From Prochlorococcus sp. AG-347-I06 (GTDB taxonomy: Bacteria; Cyanobacteriota; Cyanobacteriia; PCC-6307; Cyanobiaceae): a stretch of 64,000 nt of DNA. The notes beneath the pieces are model-generated. The model made no database searches. It saw only the letters and a list, made by a program, of their open reading frames with translations, and had not been told where the DNA came from. Location of the stretch: positions 372,001-436,000 of the forward strand of contig QCBM01000001.1 in NCBI GenBank assembly GCA_003281605.1, written 5' to 3'. Shown piece after piece: positions 1 to 11,225 of the stretch (position 1 is the first letter of the stretch; each line of letters starts with the position of its first letter). Position numbers and translations under genes: made by a program.

Positions 1-351
1 CCTGCAGAGGTTATCAAATTATGGCTTGGGTTACGTTTTTTAGGCCTCAAAGGAATAGAAAATATATTAAGATCATCAATTAAAAGAAAGGAATTTTTTG
101 TAAAAAATATTAGTAAAAATAAATTTGATATATATTCAGGTCCTCTTCATATTGTTTCATTCTTACCAAATAAACTTGAGCCAAAAGACTCTGATGCATG
201 GACTCAAACTAAAGTAAATGAACTAATTAACAATAATTTTATGCTTTCTAGACCAAAATTTAAAGGTAAATATTTTTTACGAGTTGTCATGGGAAATTAC
301 AATACAAAGGATTCTCATATTGAAGAACTTTTGAGACTTCTCGATGCTTAA
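1..351 (+). CDS. C-terminal fragment of a pyridoxal-phosphate-dependent decarboxylase/aminotransferase-like protein (truncated by window start)
   Basis: Open frame 1 from base 1 (PAEVIKLWLGLRFLGLKGIENILRSS...LLRLLDA*) to TAA at 349-351; resembles the C-terminus of group II PLP decarboxylases. Confidence 0.6.
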   Translation, partial: PAEVIKLWLGLRFLGLKGIENILRSSIKRKEFFVKNISKNKFDIYSGPLHIVSFLPNKLEPKDSDAWTQTKVNELINNNFMLSRPKFKGKYFLRVVMGNYNTKDSHIEELLRLLDA

Positions 352-354
352 CTA

Positions 355-492
355 ATGAATATGGGAAGACCAAAAATTATTGCAATAATAACAGGGTTTA
401 TCTCTATAGCTATTTGCATTGCTTATTTACTTTTAATAACTATCTTTGATTTCAGAACTTATCTAAATGATCAATTATCCAATATTAATTAG
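355..492 (+). CDS. Small single-TM hypothetical protein (45 aa)
   Basis: ATG 355 to TAG 490-492: MNMGRPKIIAIITGFISIAICIAYLLLITIFDFRTYLNDQLSNIN; overlaps the 3' end of the convergent GTPase gene by 8 nt. Confidence 0.5.
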   Translation: MNMGRPKIIAIITGFISIAICIAYLLLITIFDFRTYLNDQLSNIN

Positions 493-2053
493 TAAATGGA
501 GGTAAAGTTTTATTTGATTTAAAATATTTTTTCATTTCAATTTTTGAAATAGCTTCTTTTAAGAAATTTTTTAAAATATCCTCTCTTTTACTTATTCTAT
601 AGATCTTATCTACTACTTCTTGTATTCCTCCGTCTCCCCAATCTTGACCATTTTTAAAATATTCAATCAAACTTAGTCCTACTATTCTTATTAACCAGCC
701 TGATGTAACTGATTGTATAGATTTAGATACTATTATTTTAGTCAAGCTTGTAGCTAAAGCAGGAGAAAGAATGGCGAGCCCCCCTTTTAGTATTCCTTGT
801 TTAGCCAATGCGCTTAGCAATGAAGTCGCCAAATCTTTTGCATCTTTTTTTGTAAGCTTTATTTCATATATTTTTGATAACTCCATTATCATTTGAAGGT
901 TTACGGAGGTAGTAGTAAGAAAATCAACAGCTGGTAGTGGATTAACTAGTATTACTCCTCCTGTTATCCACATATATTTATTAATCACTTTATTTGACAT
1001 TAAATATCTTTGTTCTTGTACGAAATTTTTACTTTTAATACCTAACTTATTTGAGCGAAAAAGAATATTATCCGCCAATAATTCTTCTCCATTATTATCT
1101 AGGGTTTCAATTATTTCTCTAAATAAACTTCCTACCTCTGGAAATAAATTTAAAGAATCTGATTTTGTATAGGGAGATTTTTTAGCGACTGCAATTGTTT
1201 GAACCACTGAAATTTTATTTTTTCTAGCGGAAGTTATAGAAATTATATTTTCTTTGATAAGGTTATTTTCATCTCTAGACCTCAAATCACATTTATTTAG
1301 AACTATTATTATTTTTTTCCTCAATTTTATTAATTCTTTAATTAAATAGTATTCGTATTTATTTATGTCCTGATCTAACACAAAAAGAACTAAGTCAGAA
1401 TTTGATGCTTGCATAATTGTTGCTTTTTCTCTTTCTTCTCCTAATTTAGATGGTTCGAATAAACCCGGAGTATCAACTATATTAATGTTTCTTTTTAAAA
1501 TTGGTATGCGTATTTTATAGCTATTAATTTGCTTAGTTGTACCTATTTTTGCAGAGGTTTGTCCGACAATATTTTTCAATAAGGATCTTGCTATAGATGT
1601 TTTTCCTGAGGAACCTGCTCCAAAAAGAGTAACTTTATAATCTCCTGTTTTTAATTGGGACTCTAGTTTATTTTTTTGGTAATTTAACAATTCAACTTTA
1701 ACTTTATCTCTAATTTTTTTGTTAATTTTCTCGACTCCTTCCAAACTTATCTTGGCAGCACCATATGTATTTTTGAATGAAAGTGTATTTTTTTTATTTT
1801 TATATATAACTTTATAAACTATTTTTTTAAATAATTTTTTATCAATATTATAAAAAGTATAAATAATTATAATTAAAAATAAAAGAGTATAAATATTTAC
1901 TATTCTTACAAATATATAAAATAAAAAATAAAGAAATAATATCAATACTAGATACTTTATATAGTTAAATTTCAAGTAATTCATTTTATCAATTATTTTT
2001 AAAAATCTTATACAGTAAAATAATGAAACCAATATTAATAGATACATCAGCAA
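485..2053 (-). CDS. Era/YcjF-type GTP-binding membrane protein with DUF697-like C-terminus; start at 1984 (MNYLKF...) would avoid overlap with lspA
   Basis: GAGSSGKTSIARSLL P-loop, DTPGLFEP G3, NKCD G4; C-terminal hydrophobic DUF697-like region. Confidence 0.8.
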   Translation of the reverse strand: MLMYLLILVSLFYCIRFLKIIDKMNYLKFNYIKYLVLILFLYFLFYIFVRIVNIYTLLFLIIIIYTFYNIDKKLFKKIVYKVIYKNKKNTLSFKNTYGAAKISLEGVEKINKKIRDKVKVELLNYQKNKLESQLKTGDYKVTLFGAGSSGKTSIARSLLKNIVGQTSAKIGTTKQINSYKIRIPILKRNINIVDTPGLFEPSKLGEEREKATIMQASNSDLVLFVLDQDINKYEYYLIKELIKLRKKIIIVLNKCDLRSRDENNLIKENIISITSARKNKISVVQTIAVAKKSPYTKSDSLNLFPEVGSLFREIIETLDNNGEELLADNILFRSNKLGIKSKNFVQEQRYLMSNKVINKYMWITGGVILVNPLPAVDFLTTTSVNLQMIMELSKIYEIKLTKKDAKDLATSLLSALAKQGILKGGLAILSPALATSLTKIIVSKSIQSVTSGWLIRIVGLSLIEYFKNGQDWGDGGIQEVVDKIYRISKREDILKNFLKEAISKIEMKKYFKSNKTLPPFTN

Positions 2054-2444
2054 TATTAAATACTGGGAAATTTATAATATTTAAATTTATAAAATCAACT
2101 ACAAAACCTCTATATATCCTATCAACACCATTACCAATAGTTCCGCCAAGAATAAAGCTATAAGAATATAGATCGAATGAGTTTAAAGTATTCTTCCTAA
2201 ATATCAAATAAATAAGTAATATAGAAAAAAAAATACTTATTAAAGATAAAAATACTCTACTGCCACTAAATATGTTAAATGCTGCCCCGTAATTTTTAAC
2301 GAAATCTAATTTGAATAAAAGAAAATCTCTATTTAAAAAAATTTTGTGATTATAAAATATTAAATATTTCGTAAACTGATCTATTAGAACAATAAAAATA
2401 CTTAATGAAAAAAAATATAATTTTGTTTGTATTTTTTTAATCAT
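1989..2444 (-). CDS. lspA: Lipoprotein signal peptidase (signal peptidase II)
   Basis: DQFTKYLI, KNYGAAFNIFSG, GGTIGNGVDRIYRGFVVDFI and FNIADVSI motifs. Confidence 0.93.
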   Translation of the reverse strand: MIKKIQTKLYFFSLSIFIVLIDQFTKYLIFYNHKIFLNRDFLLFKLDFVKNYGAAFNIFSGSRVFLSLISIFFSILLIYLIFRKNTLNSFDLYSYSFILGGTIGNGVDRIYRGFVVDFINLNIINFPVFNIADVSINIGFIILLYKIFKNN

Positions 2445-3013
2445 TATTTGTAATGTTTAAAACGTTCTATGGGTTTAATAAGAAATAAAAGTGGAAAAAG
2501 CATTAAAAAATGATATCCAATCTTACCTAATGAGTATTTCCCTAGATTATATAAAAATAAATTAAATTGACTGAACAGTATTAATTGTATGAAGTTGTAA
2601 AATATTCCAGTTAAATGCATAGCAACTATTGCTATTAATCCATTTTTTAAAAAGTTACTAACGTTTATTTTATTTCTAGTGTTTAAATTATCAATTATTT
2701 TGATTAATGGATAATAACCTAATAAATAACCAAAATTTGGAGTGAGCATATAACCCATTGAACCTCCTTGATGTAAGACAGGAAATATAAATAACCCCAA
2801 AATTATATATATCGAAAATGCTCTGAAAACAACTTTTTTATGAAATATAAGTGTTAATAAAATTACAGTTGGAATTTGCCATGTGATGGGCAACTCAAAG
2901 TTATTATTAGAATTATAGATAAAAGGTAGTGGAATATAAACAGGTATCATTGATGTTATTACAAGAGATTGAAGACTTACCAGTATCTCAATTAATTTAT
3001 AAAAATTGAGCAT
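2444..3013 (-). CDS. bioY: BioY-family biotin transporter substrate-binding component
   Basis: GGSMGYMLTPNFGYLLGYYP motif, multiple TMs. Confidence 0.8.
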   Translation of the reverse strand: MLNFYKLIEILVSLQSLVITSMIPVYIPLPFIYNSNNNFELPITWQIPTVILLTLIFHKKVVFRAFSIYIILGLFIFPVLHQGGSMGYMLTPNFGYLLGYYPLIKIIDNLNTRNKINVSNFLKNGLIAIVAMHLTGIFYNFIQLILFSQFNLFLYNLGKYSLGKIGYHFLMLFPLLFLIKPIERFKHYK

Positions 3014-3028
3014 TATTTTAAATTCTAT

Positions 3029-4261
3029 TTATAAACTTCTTAATGCAACAATTGGATCTAATTTAGAAGCTCTTTTTGCAGGTAAAACGCCAAAGATTAA
3101 ACCTATTGATCCTGAAATGATCATGGTGGAAAAAGTCGTTGTAATTCCTACCGATGCAGGAAGTGGTGTTATCAGAGATAAAAGAAAAACACCTGATAAT
3201 CCCGTTGTTGTTCCAATTAATCCTCCAATTGTAGATAAAATCAATGCCTCAATTAAAAATTGAATTAATATATCTGACTGCTTAGCTCCTATTGCTTTTC
3301 TAAGTCCAATCTCTTCAGTCCTTTCGCTTACAGAAACTAGCATAATATTCATGATTCCTATGCCTCCAACCACTAAAGATACTGCACCAATACCAGCCAA
3401 TAAAAACGTTAGTCCACTTGTTATGTTGGTTACTATATTGAGCGCATCTTCTTGCGATCTAACCGCAAAGTCATCATCTCTGATTATTTTATGTCTTTGC
3501 CTTAATAAGTTAGTAATCTGAAATTTAGCGGCACTGGTTGCATTTTTATTTATCGCTTCAACACTAATGAAGCTTAAACTTACTCCATATGTCGGGTCCT
3601 TCCCTGTAATCCTATTGACCATGGTGGTTAATGGTATATAAGCATTTTTGTCTTGATTACTTCCAAATACAGCACCTTTAGGTTTTAATATTCCGATAAT
3701 TTCATAAGTATGGTCTTTAATTCTGATTTTTTTTCCAAGTGATGAAGATTTATCTTTGAAAAATTCTTCTTTAAGATCAGGACCTATCACAACATAACTT
3801 CTCGCACTATTAACATCACTTTTTGATAAAAATCTACCCTTATCTACTTCAAAGCTTCTTACTTCAAGAAATTCAGGAGTAACTCCAGCAATTGATATAT
3901 TTAAACTTTTAGAATTTGATTGCACTATTTCGTTAGCAGAGATTTGAGGAGCTACTTTTTTAACTGTTGGTACTTGGTTGCTTATTGCTATTGCATCTTC
4001 TAAAACTAGGTTTTTAGGAAATGAAATACCTCGTCTTCTTGTGTCATTATTTCCGGGAACGATGAATAAAACATTGGCACCTAAATTACTTAATTGGTTC
4101 TTTGCTAATGTTTGAGCACCTCTACCAAGTCCTACAAGTGTAATAACTGAGGCATTTCCTATTATTATCCCAAGCATTGTTAACGAACTTCTCAATTTGT
4201 TCGAAACTAAAGTTTTTGTTGCCATGCCTAAGGCTTCTTTTATTGAAATATTCCTAGACAT
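3029..4261 (-). CDS. MacB/FtsX-like ABC transporter permease
   Basis: ALGMATKTLVSNKLRSSLTMLGIIIGNASVI N-terminus; GGIGIMNIMLVSVSERTEEIGLRKAIGA motif. Confidence 0.9.
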   Translation of the reverse strand: MSRNISIKEALGMATKTLVSNKLRSSLTMLGIIIGNASVITLVGLGRGAQTLAKNQLSNLGANVLFIVPGNNDTRRRGISFPKNLVLEDAIAISNQVPTVKKVAPQISANEIVQSNSKSLNISIAGVTPEFLEVRSFEVDKGRFLSKSDVNSARSYVVIGPDLKEEFFKDKSSSLGKKIRIKDHTYEIIGILKPKGAVFGSNQDKNAYIPLTTMVNRITGKDPTYGVSLSFISVEAINKNATSAAKFQITNLLRQRHKIIRDDDFAVRSQEDALNIVTNITSGLTFLLAGIGAVSLVVGGIGIMNIMLVSVSERTEEIGLRKAIGAKQSDILIQFLIEALILSTIGGLIGTTTGLSGVFLLSLITPLPASVGITTTFSTMIISGSIGLIFGVLPAKRASKLDPIVALRSL

Positions 4262-6044
4262 ATTTGTATTTATCTATTGCATCATCATCTTCAATTTGTC
4301 CCATGTATATAACACCTTCATTAAGTTGGAGTGTAATAAGATCGCCATTGCTGATTTGAAGATTATTCATATTTTCTAAATTACAAATTGTAGAAATCTT
4401 TTTATTATTTTTATTAAAAAATGCATAAACATCATTTACATTTTGGTTAGTAACAATGCCGGCAATATTTTTACTCAATGGAATATTTTTCATTAATTCC
4501 TTCGGAACAAATAATATTTCTCCCGGGCAAATTAAGGATATATCAAGATTATTTTTAATTATTCTTGCTTTACCTGTAACACCGATTTCCCCTATTGAAA
4601 TTCCTCTTGATACAATCTTTCTTACTAAACCGACTTTTATTAAATCTGTAGAGCCGCTAATTCCAGTTAATGTACCTGCGGTTTGAACTACTAAATCTCC
4701 TTGATATAGGATCCCCATCTCTTGAGCAATTTGCATAGCTAAACTAAAAGTTTTTGCTGTTCTTTCATCATTTTTAACTACTATTGGAGTAACTCCCCAA
4801 ACAAGTTGCAATCTTCTCGCTACACCTCTTTCTGTAGTAGTTGCCAATATAGGTGTTGGTGGTCTGAACTTACTTACATTTCGAGCGGTAGAACCTGATT
4901 TAGTTAAAGGGATTATAGCTCCCGCATCAAGTTGTCTAGCTATATTACTTACTGCTGCGCTAATAGCATTTGGGATCGTACTGGGTAAGTGACTTTCAAT
5001 AGCCTTAAGTGGATAATCCCTTTCAATTCTTCTTGCTATGGTTGCCATCGTTTCAACTGCTTCTACAGGATAATCGCCAACTGCAGTTTCGTTTGAAAGC
5101 ATTACAGCATCAGTACCATCCAAAATTGCATTAGCAACATCACTAACTTCGGCCCTAGTTGGTCTTGGGTTAGAAGCCATAGAATCAAGCATTTGAGTCG
5201 CTGTAATTATTGGGATACCTAAAGAATTAGCTTTTCTTATTAACTCCTTTTGTAAAAGAGGAACTTCTTCAGCAGGCATTTCTACTCCCAAATCACCTCT
5301 TGCAACCATAACTCCATCACATAAGGGTAATACTGCATCAATCTGATCAATTGCTTCAAATTTTTCTATTTTTGCGACTACAGGAGTTGAATGCCCATTT
5401 TTGTTTATTAAATCTTTTATCTCATTTATATCGGATGGATTTCTTACGAAACTTAATGCTATCCAATCAACTCCTTCAGTTAAACCGAATTTTAAATCTT
5501 CTTTATCTTTTTCTGTTAATGCTTTTACTGATAATTGAACATCTGGAAAATTAACACCTTTATTGTTTGATAGAACCCCTCCTACAGTTACCATACAATC
5601 CAAATTATTAGCTTTTGTATCAACCTTTTCTACAATCATTTCTATTTTTCCATCATCTAAAAGTATTCGTTTCCCTTCGCTTACTTCTTGAGAAAGTTTG
5701 TCGTAGGTTACATTTGCAATAGTATTTGTACATTCGACTTCATTTGATGTCAGTGTGAATTTATCACCTTTTTTAACTTTTACTGGCCCATCTTTAAAGC
5801 GCCCTAATCGTATTTTAGGTCCTTGAAGATCTTGCAATATTCCAATATCTATATCTAACTTTTTTGATACTTCCCTTATGGTTTTTATTCTCTCAGCATG
5901 ATCTTTATGATCTCCATGTGAGAAATTTAATCTAAATGTTGTTACTCCAGCCTTAATTAAATTTGTAATTATCTCTTCAGATTGAGTTGCAGGGCCAATA
6001 GTTGCTACTATTTTTGTTCTTCTTTTTAAATCAATATTCGACAT
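4254..6044 (-). CDS. pyk: Pyruvate kinase
   Basis: RRTKIVATIGPATQS, FRLNFSHG, MVARGDLGVEMP, TATQMLDSM, SNETAVGDYP; C-terminal PEP-utilizer-like extension. Confidence 0.97.
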   Translation of the reverse strand: MSNIDLKRRTKIVATIGPATQSEEIITNLIKAGVTTFRLNFSHGDHKDHAERIKTIREVSKKLDIDIGILQDLQGPKIRLGRFKDGPVKVKKGDKFTLTSNEVECTNTIANVTYDKLSQEVSEGKRILLDDGKIEMIVEKVDTKANNLDCMVTVGGVLSNNKGVNFPDVQLSVKALTEKDKEDLKFGLTEGVDWIALSFVRNPSDINEIKDLINKNGHSTPVVAKIEKFEAIDQIDAVLPLCDGVMVARGDLGVEMPAEEVPLLQKELIRKANSLGIPIITATQMLDSMASNPRPTRAEVSDVANAILDGTDAVMLSNETAVGDYPVEAVETMATIARRIERDYPLKAIESHLPSTIPNAISAAVSNIARQLDAGAIIPLTKSGSTARNVSKFRPPTPILATTTERGVARRLQLVWGVTPIVVKNDERTAKTFSLAMQIAQEMGILYQGDLVVQTAGTLTGISGSTDLIKVGLVRKIVSRGISIGEIGVTGKARIIKNNLDISLICPGEILFVPKELMKNIPLSKNIAGIVTNQNVNDVYAFFNKNNKKISTICNLENMNNLQISNGDLITLQLNEGVIYMGQIEDDDAIDKYKYV

Positions 6045-6105
6045 ATATAGATAATATTGCTAGATATAAATAAATTTACCATACCCAAAGTTAGTTATTT
6101 AAGTC

Positions 6106-6435
6106 ATGGATTTTAAAACTTATCAGAAAAAAGCAAGAGAAACAGCACAATATCCAGATTTAGGTTCTAATAATATTTATCCAACTCTCGGTTTAGTGGG
6201 AGAGGCTGGTGAGGTGGCAGAAAAAGTGAAAAAGGTCATAAGAGATAAAAATGGAATATTTGATAACGAATCAAAATTAGGTATTAAAAAAGAGTTAGGA
6301 GATGTTTTGTGGTATGTATCAAATCTTTGTACAGAATTAAATTTCAATTTAGAGGATGTTGCATTTCAAAACCTTGAAAAATTAAAATTAAGAGCTGCTA
6401 AAGGCAAGATAAGTGGTTCTGGAGATGATAGATAA
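6106..6435 (+). CDS. MazG-like nucleotide pyrophosphohydrolase
   Basis: LGLVGEAGEVAEKVKK...KKELGDVLWYVSNLC motif. Confidence 0.88.
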   Translation: MDFKTYQKKARETAQYPDLGSNNIYPTLGLVGEAGEVAEKVKKVIRDKNGIFDNESKLGIKKELGDVLWYVSNLCTELNFNLEDVAFQNLEKLKLRAAKGKISGSGDDR

Positions 6436-6437
6436 AT

Positions 6438-6716
6438 TCAGCTATACCCTAGGCTTGCATACTGGAGATTTGTAATTAAATTTTGAATAACATTTAAAAG
6501 TAAAAAAGCTAACAAAGATGAAATATCAAATCCACCTATTGGAGGGATAATACCTCTAAAAATGTTTAAATAAGGATCTGTGATAGAAGTTAATGCAGAT
6601 AAAACACCGTTACTCCAATCAATACCTGGAAACCATGTAAGTAAAATTCTTATTATCAATATGAAAGAATAAATTGATAAAGTTTGACCCAGGACTGCAA
6701 AAATCTCAGATAACAT
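6438..6716 (-). CDS. YggT/Ycf19 family membrane protein
   Basis: RILLTWFPGIDWSN...LTSITDPYLNIFRGIIPPIGGFDISS. Confidence 0.88.
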   Translation of the reverse strand: MLSEIFAVLGQTLSIYSFILIIRILLTWFPGIDWSNGVLSALTSITDPYLNIFRGIIPPIGGFDISSLLAFLLLNVIQNLITNLQYASLGYS

Positions 6717-6754
6717 TATATTGTTTTATTTTAATACATTCTAACATTTACTTA

Positions 6755-7309
6755 TTATTGCTGCTTATTGTTACCGCTTCCAATATTTGAGAGATATTCA
6801 TTACTGACAGCAAAAGTTTGAAAAAACTTTTCTGATAATGATAGCCAATATGATCTACCATCTTTTTGCTTCCGTTTGACGATAAATTTCTTTTCTAATA
6901 ATTCTTTTATATGATCATAGGCACCTGAACCTCGGAGAAGTATAAGATCCGATTGCAGGATCTTTTTTTTGATTGCAATAGTTGCCAATGTCCTTAATTC
7001 GGATGTTTTCAAATCAGAAGGGAGTAAATCATCAACGAATTCATTAAGACTAGATTTTAGTTCGAGTGAAAAACTGTTATTAACTGCATTTAATTCAATA
7101 GCTGAGTTCGGATTAGAGTATTTATTTTTTAGATCTTTAATTGCATCATTTATTGAGTTTATATCAGAATTAGTAATTTCTGAAAGATCCTTTTTTGTTA
7201 TTGGTCTACCTTTCAAATATAGAACAGCTTCTACTTTAGTAACTAGATCTATATCAGATATTGGCGTGGTATTTAGATCAGATTGATTGATTTTAATTAC
7301 CGAAATCAT
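6755..7309 (-). CDS. scpB: Segregation and condensation protein B
   Basis: KVEAVLYLKGRPITKKDLSEIT; winged-helix RGSGAYDHIKELLEKKFI. Confidence 0.85.
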   Translation of the reverse strand: MISVIKINQSDLNTTPISDIDLVTKVEAVLYLKGRPITKKDLSEITNSDINSINDAIKDLKNKYSNPNSAIELNAVNNSFSLELKSSLNEFVDDLLPSDLKTSELRTLATIAIKKKILQSDLILLRGSGAYDHIKELLEKKFIVKRKQKDGRSYWLSLSEKFFQTFAVSNEYLSNIGSGNNKQQ

Positions 7310-7327
7310 TCCTAATTTACCTTAAAT

Positions 7328-8869
7328 TTAATCTGATGCACCAAGGAATAATCTATATGTATCGTTTTGAGTTTCATCCCAGAATTTATAGCCCAGAATT
7401 CTTACAAATTTATTCCACTCTGAAATCTCATTTTTTTCGATCAAAACTCCAATAACAATTTTCCCTACATCAGCTCCATAATTTCTGTAGTGAAAAACGC
7501 TTATAGACCAGTTGGATTTCATATTATTTAAGAAGTTTATTAATGCGCCAGGTCTTTCAGGAAACTCAAATCTGTATAAAAGTTCAATAAAGTTTCTATA
7601 TTCCATCTCTTTAAAATCCTTTGGTAATCTTCCACCTACCATGTGTCTGAGATGATTTTTAGATAATTCATCATCACTTATGTCAATAAATGAGTACTCA
7701 GAATTTCTAAATACATTTAATAGATTTTTTTTATCATTTAAACCATAGACTTGAACCCCTACAAAGATCTGTGCATTCTTAGAATTAGACATCCTATAGC
7801 TAAATTCAGTTAAATTTCTACTATCAAGTAACTTACAAAAATCAATAAGACTACCAGCACGTTCAGGAATTTCAACAGCCATCATTACTTCTTTACACTC
7901 TCCAAGTTCTGCTCTTTCTGCTACAAATCTAAGCCTCTCAAAATTCATATTTGCACCACATGCAATCGCAACCATTTTTCTATTTGAATGATTCGAATTT
8001 AAAATATCTTTTTTCATTCCCGCTATTGATAAGGCACCTGCGGGCTCAAGTATTGATCTAGTATCCTCAAAAACATCTTTTATAGCAGCACAGATTTCGT
8101 CAGTATTAACCCTAATCATCTTATCTATATATTTTCTACCAATATCAAAAGTATTTTTACCAATTTTTTTAACCGCCACGCCATCTGCAAATTGACCTAC
8201 AGAAGATAGTTCAACAATTTTTTCTTCTTCCAAAGATTTCGTCATAGCGTCAGCATCTTCTGGTTCTACACCAATTATTTTTACTTCAGGCCATATTTTT
8301 TTAACGTATAAGGATATTCCTGATATCAATCCCCCTCCACCTACAGCAATATAAATCGCATAAGGTTTTTCATTAAGCTGCTGTTCAAGTTCTATAGCTA
8401 TAGTACCTTGTCCTGCTATTACTTCTGGATCATCAAAGGGATGAATAAAGCATAAATTTCTTTCTTGGCTAATCCTTATTGCCTCTTTGTATGTTTCATC
8501 ATAGTTATCGCCATATAATATAACTTTTGCTTTTAAATTTTTTACTGCATTAACTTTTACCAGAGGAGTGGTAATTGGCATTAATATGGTTGCTTGGCAT
8601 TTTAACTTAAGGGCACTAAGTGCAACCCCTTGAGCATGATTTCCAGCACTAGAAGTAATTACTCCCTGAGCAAGCTGTGAATTAGTGAGCTTACTCATTT
8701 TGTTATATGCACCTCTTATCTTGAATGAAAATACATCCTGAAGATCTTCTCTTTTTAGAAAAACTTCATTATTAAGAGTATTACTTAAATTATGAGCTTT
8801 CTCTAGTGGTGTTTTTTTTGCAACTTCATAGACTTCAGCTTGAAGTATTTTTTCAAAATAATCATTCAT
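7328..8869 (-). CDS. ilvA: Threonine ammonia-lyase (threonine dehydratase), biosynthetic
   Basis: LKREDLQDVFSFKIRGAYNKM, SSAGNHAQGVA, VGGGGLISGI, two ACT-like C-terminal repeats. Confidence 0.96.
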   Translation of the reverse strand: MNDYFEKILQAEVYEVAKKTPLEKAHNLSNTLNNEVFLKREDLQDVFSFKIRGAYNKMSKLTNSQLAQGVITSSAGNHAQGVALSALKLKCQATILMPITTPLVKVNAVKNLKAKVILYGDNYDETYKEAIRISQERNLCFIHPFDDPEVIAGQGTIAIELEQQLNEKPYAIYIAVGGGGLISGISLYVKKIWPEVKIIGVEPEDADAMTKSLEEEKIVELSSVGQFADGVAVKKIGKNTFDIGRKYIDKMIRVNTDEICAAIKDVFEDTRSILEPAGALSIAGMKKDILNSNHSNRKMVAIACGANMNFERLRFVAERAELGECKEVMMAVEIPERAGSLIDFCKLLDSRNLTEFSYRMSNSKNAQIFVGVQVYGLNDKKNLLNVFRNSEYSFIDISDDELSKNHLRHMVGGRLPKDFKEMEYRNFIELLYRFEFPERPGALINFLNNMKSNWSISVFHYRNYGADVGKIVIGVLIEKNEISEWNKFVRILGYKFWDETQNDTYRLFLGASD

Positions 8870-8985
8870 ATATATATTTTTAGCATTAATTATTAATCTA
8901 ATAAAACATTACATGATCTATTTAAAAAAAAATACTCATTTTGCACCTCGGCGTTTTAGATTATATAGATACCAATTTTTGTTAA

Positions 8986-10875
8986 ATGCTTTTAAGTGAG
9001 TTAAGTCATCCAAATCAACTTCATGGCTTAACAGTCTCACAATTAGAGGAAATTGCTTGTCAAATTAGAGAAAGACATCTTCAGGTAGTATCTACTAGTG
9101 GAGGACATCTTGGTCCTGGATTAGGTGTTGTTGAATTGACATTGGCTTTATATCAAACTCTTGATCTTGATTTTGACAAAGTTGTATGGGATGTAGGACA
9201 TCAGGGTTACCCGCATAAATTAATTACAGGACGTTTCAGTCAATTTGATTCTCTAAGGCAACAAAATGGAGTCGCTGGTTATCTAAAAAGAAGTGAAAGT
9301 AAATTTGATCATTTTGGTGCTGGACATGCAAGTACTTCTATTTCAGCTGCTTTAGGAATGGCAATAGCGAGAGATAGAAAAGGTGAAAATTATAAATGTG
9401 TCGCTGTTATTGGAGATGGAGCACTAACTGGAGGAATGGCATTAGAAGCTATAAATCATGCAGGTCATTTACCAAATACCCCTTTAGTTGTAGTATTGAA
9501 CGATAATGACATGTCTATTTCACCTCCGGTTGGAGCTCTTTCATCTTACTTAAATAAGGTAAGAGTAAGTCCACCATTGCAATTTTTGTCCGATAGTGTT
9601 CAAGAAAGTGTAAAAAATATTCCATTAATTGGTAAGGATATCCCAGAGGAACTCAAAAATATTAAAGGAAGCGTTAGACGACTATCAGTGCCTAAGGTTG
9701 GAGCTGTTTTTGAAGAACTTGGATTTACATATATGGGTCCAATTGATGGTCATGATATTGGTAACTTGGTTAAAACCTTTAACGCTGCCCACAAACTTAA
9801 AAGACCTGTACTTGTTCATATTGTTACAACAAAAGGGAAGGGTTACCCATATGCAGAAGCCGATCAGGTTGGATATCATGCACAGTCTGCATTCGATCTT
9901 ACAACTGGGAAATCTATTCCATCAAAGAAACCTAAACCTGTTAGTTATAGTAAAATATTTGGTCAAACCTTATTAAAAATATGTGAGCAAGATAGCAAAG
10001 TCGTTGGAATTACAGCTGCAATGGCTACAGGTACTGGTTTAGATATATTGCAAAAAAATATTCCTGATCAATATATCGATGTAGGAATAGCAGAACAACA
10101 TGCAGTTACTCTTGCGGCAGGAATGTCTTGCGATGGTCTTAAACCTGTTGTAGCTATTTATAGTACTTTTCTTCAACGTGCATTTGACCAATTAATTCAT
10201 GATGTAGGGATACAAAATTTACCTGTATCATTCGTACTTGATAGAGCTGGGATAGTTGGAGCTGACGGTCCTACTCACCAAGGTCAGTACGATATTAGTT
10301 ATATGAGATCTATTCCTAATTTTGTATTGATGGCTCCAAAAGATGAGTCTGAATTACAGAGAATGTTAATAACTTCAATAAACCATAATGGTCCTACAGC
10401 TCTAAGGATACCCAGAGGCTCTGGATTAGGAGTAGCTGTAATGGATGAGGGTTGGGAACCTTTGAATATAGGCGAAGCTGAAATACTTGAAGGAGGAGAA
10501 GATATTTTAATTATTGCTTATGGTTCAATGGTTGCATCAGCAATAGAAACAGCAAAGATCTTAAAAAATATGAACATTAATGCATGCATTGTTAATGCAA
10601 GATTTGTTAAACCTCTCGATAAAAATCTTATAGTGCCTTTAGCAAATAAGATTCAAAAAGTTATAACCATGGAAGAAGGAACCTTAATAGGTGGATTTGG
10701 TTCCGCAATAGTTGAATTATTTAACGATAACGAAATAAACATTCCTGTATACAGAATAGGTATACCTGATGTTCTAGTTGATCATGCTTCACCTGATCAG
10801 AGTAAGGAAAAACTTGGACTTTTGCCTGATCAGATGGCAGAAAAAATTGTTAAGAAATTTAAGTTAGTTAATTAA
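8986..10875 (+). CDS. dxs: 1-deoxy-D-xylulose-5-phosphate synthase
   Basis: [71 protein letters not shown]. Confidence 0.98.
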   Translation: MLLSELSHPNQLHGLTVSQLEEIACQIRERHLQVVSTSGGHLGPGLGVVELTLALYQTLDLDFDKVVWDVGHQGYPHKLITGRFSQFDSLRQQNGVAGYLKRSESKFDHFGAGHASTSISAALGMAIARDRKGENYKCVAVIGDGALTGGMALEAINHAGHLPNTPLVVVLNDNDMSISPPVGALSSYLNKVRVSPPLQFLSDSVQESVKNIPLIGKDIPEELKNIKGSVRRLSVPKVGAVFEELGFTYMGPIDGHDIGNLVKTFNAAHKLKRPVLVHIVTTKGKGYPYAEADQVGYHAQSAFDLTTGKSIPSKKPKPVSYSKIFGQTLLKICEQDSKVVGITAAMATGTGLDILQKNIPDQYIDVGIAEQHAVTLAAGMSCDGLKPVVAIYSTFLQRAFDQLIHDVGIQNLPVSFVLDRAGIVGADGPTHQGQYDISYMRSIPNFVLMAPKDESELQRMLITSINHNGPTALRIPRGSGLGVAVMDEGWEPLNIGEAEILEGGEDILIIAYGSMVASAIETAKILKNMNINACIVNARFVKPLDKNLIVPLANKIQKVITMEEGTLIGGFGSAIVELFNDNEINIPVYRIGIPDVLVDHASPDQSKEKLGLLPDQMAEKIVKKFKLVN

Positions 10876-10898
10876 AAATTTAATAACTAAATAAATAT

Positions 10899-11159
10899 TT
10901 ATAAAACACCTCTTGAGGCTAATCCTAAGATTGCTCCAATTCCAAAAATATGACCTAGGCAATTAGCACCTACAACTGATGCGTGACTTAAACCACCAAA
11001 GAATTTTGAATTAGGTATTTCAAAACCTTCATTAGGTTTTCTTATTGTTGCTCTAGCAATTGCGTAAGCAAAAACATTACATGCAATCATTACGACGGCA
11101 CACTTTGGAGACCAAGAAAAAGTTGCTGGATCTGCAGCTGCAAATAATGTAGTAATCAT
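10899..11159 (-). CDS. psaK: Photosystem I reaction center subunit X (PsaK)
   Basis: PSKxxVMIxCNVFAYAIARATIRKPNEGF-type sequence; FFGGLSHASVVGANCLGHIFGIGAILGLASRGVL. Confidence 0.92.
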   Translation of the reverse strand: MITTLFAAADPATFSWSPKCAVVMIACNVFAYAIARATIRKPNEGFEIPNSKFFGGLSHASVVGANCLGHIFGIGAILGLASRGVL

Positions 11160-11225
11160 AAAAAATCTTTATTTTCATATATTCTCTAATACTTTTACCT
11201 AAAAAACACAAAATTGTAAAAGGTC

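Noticed and set aside
3006-3263. Plus-strand ORF of 85 aa in the track
   Set aside because: Antisense shadow of the MacB-like permease gene on the minus strand; no recognisable protein features.
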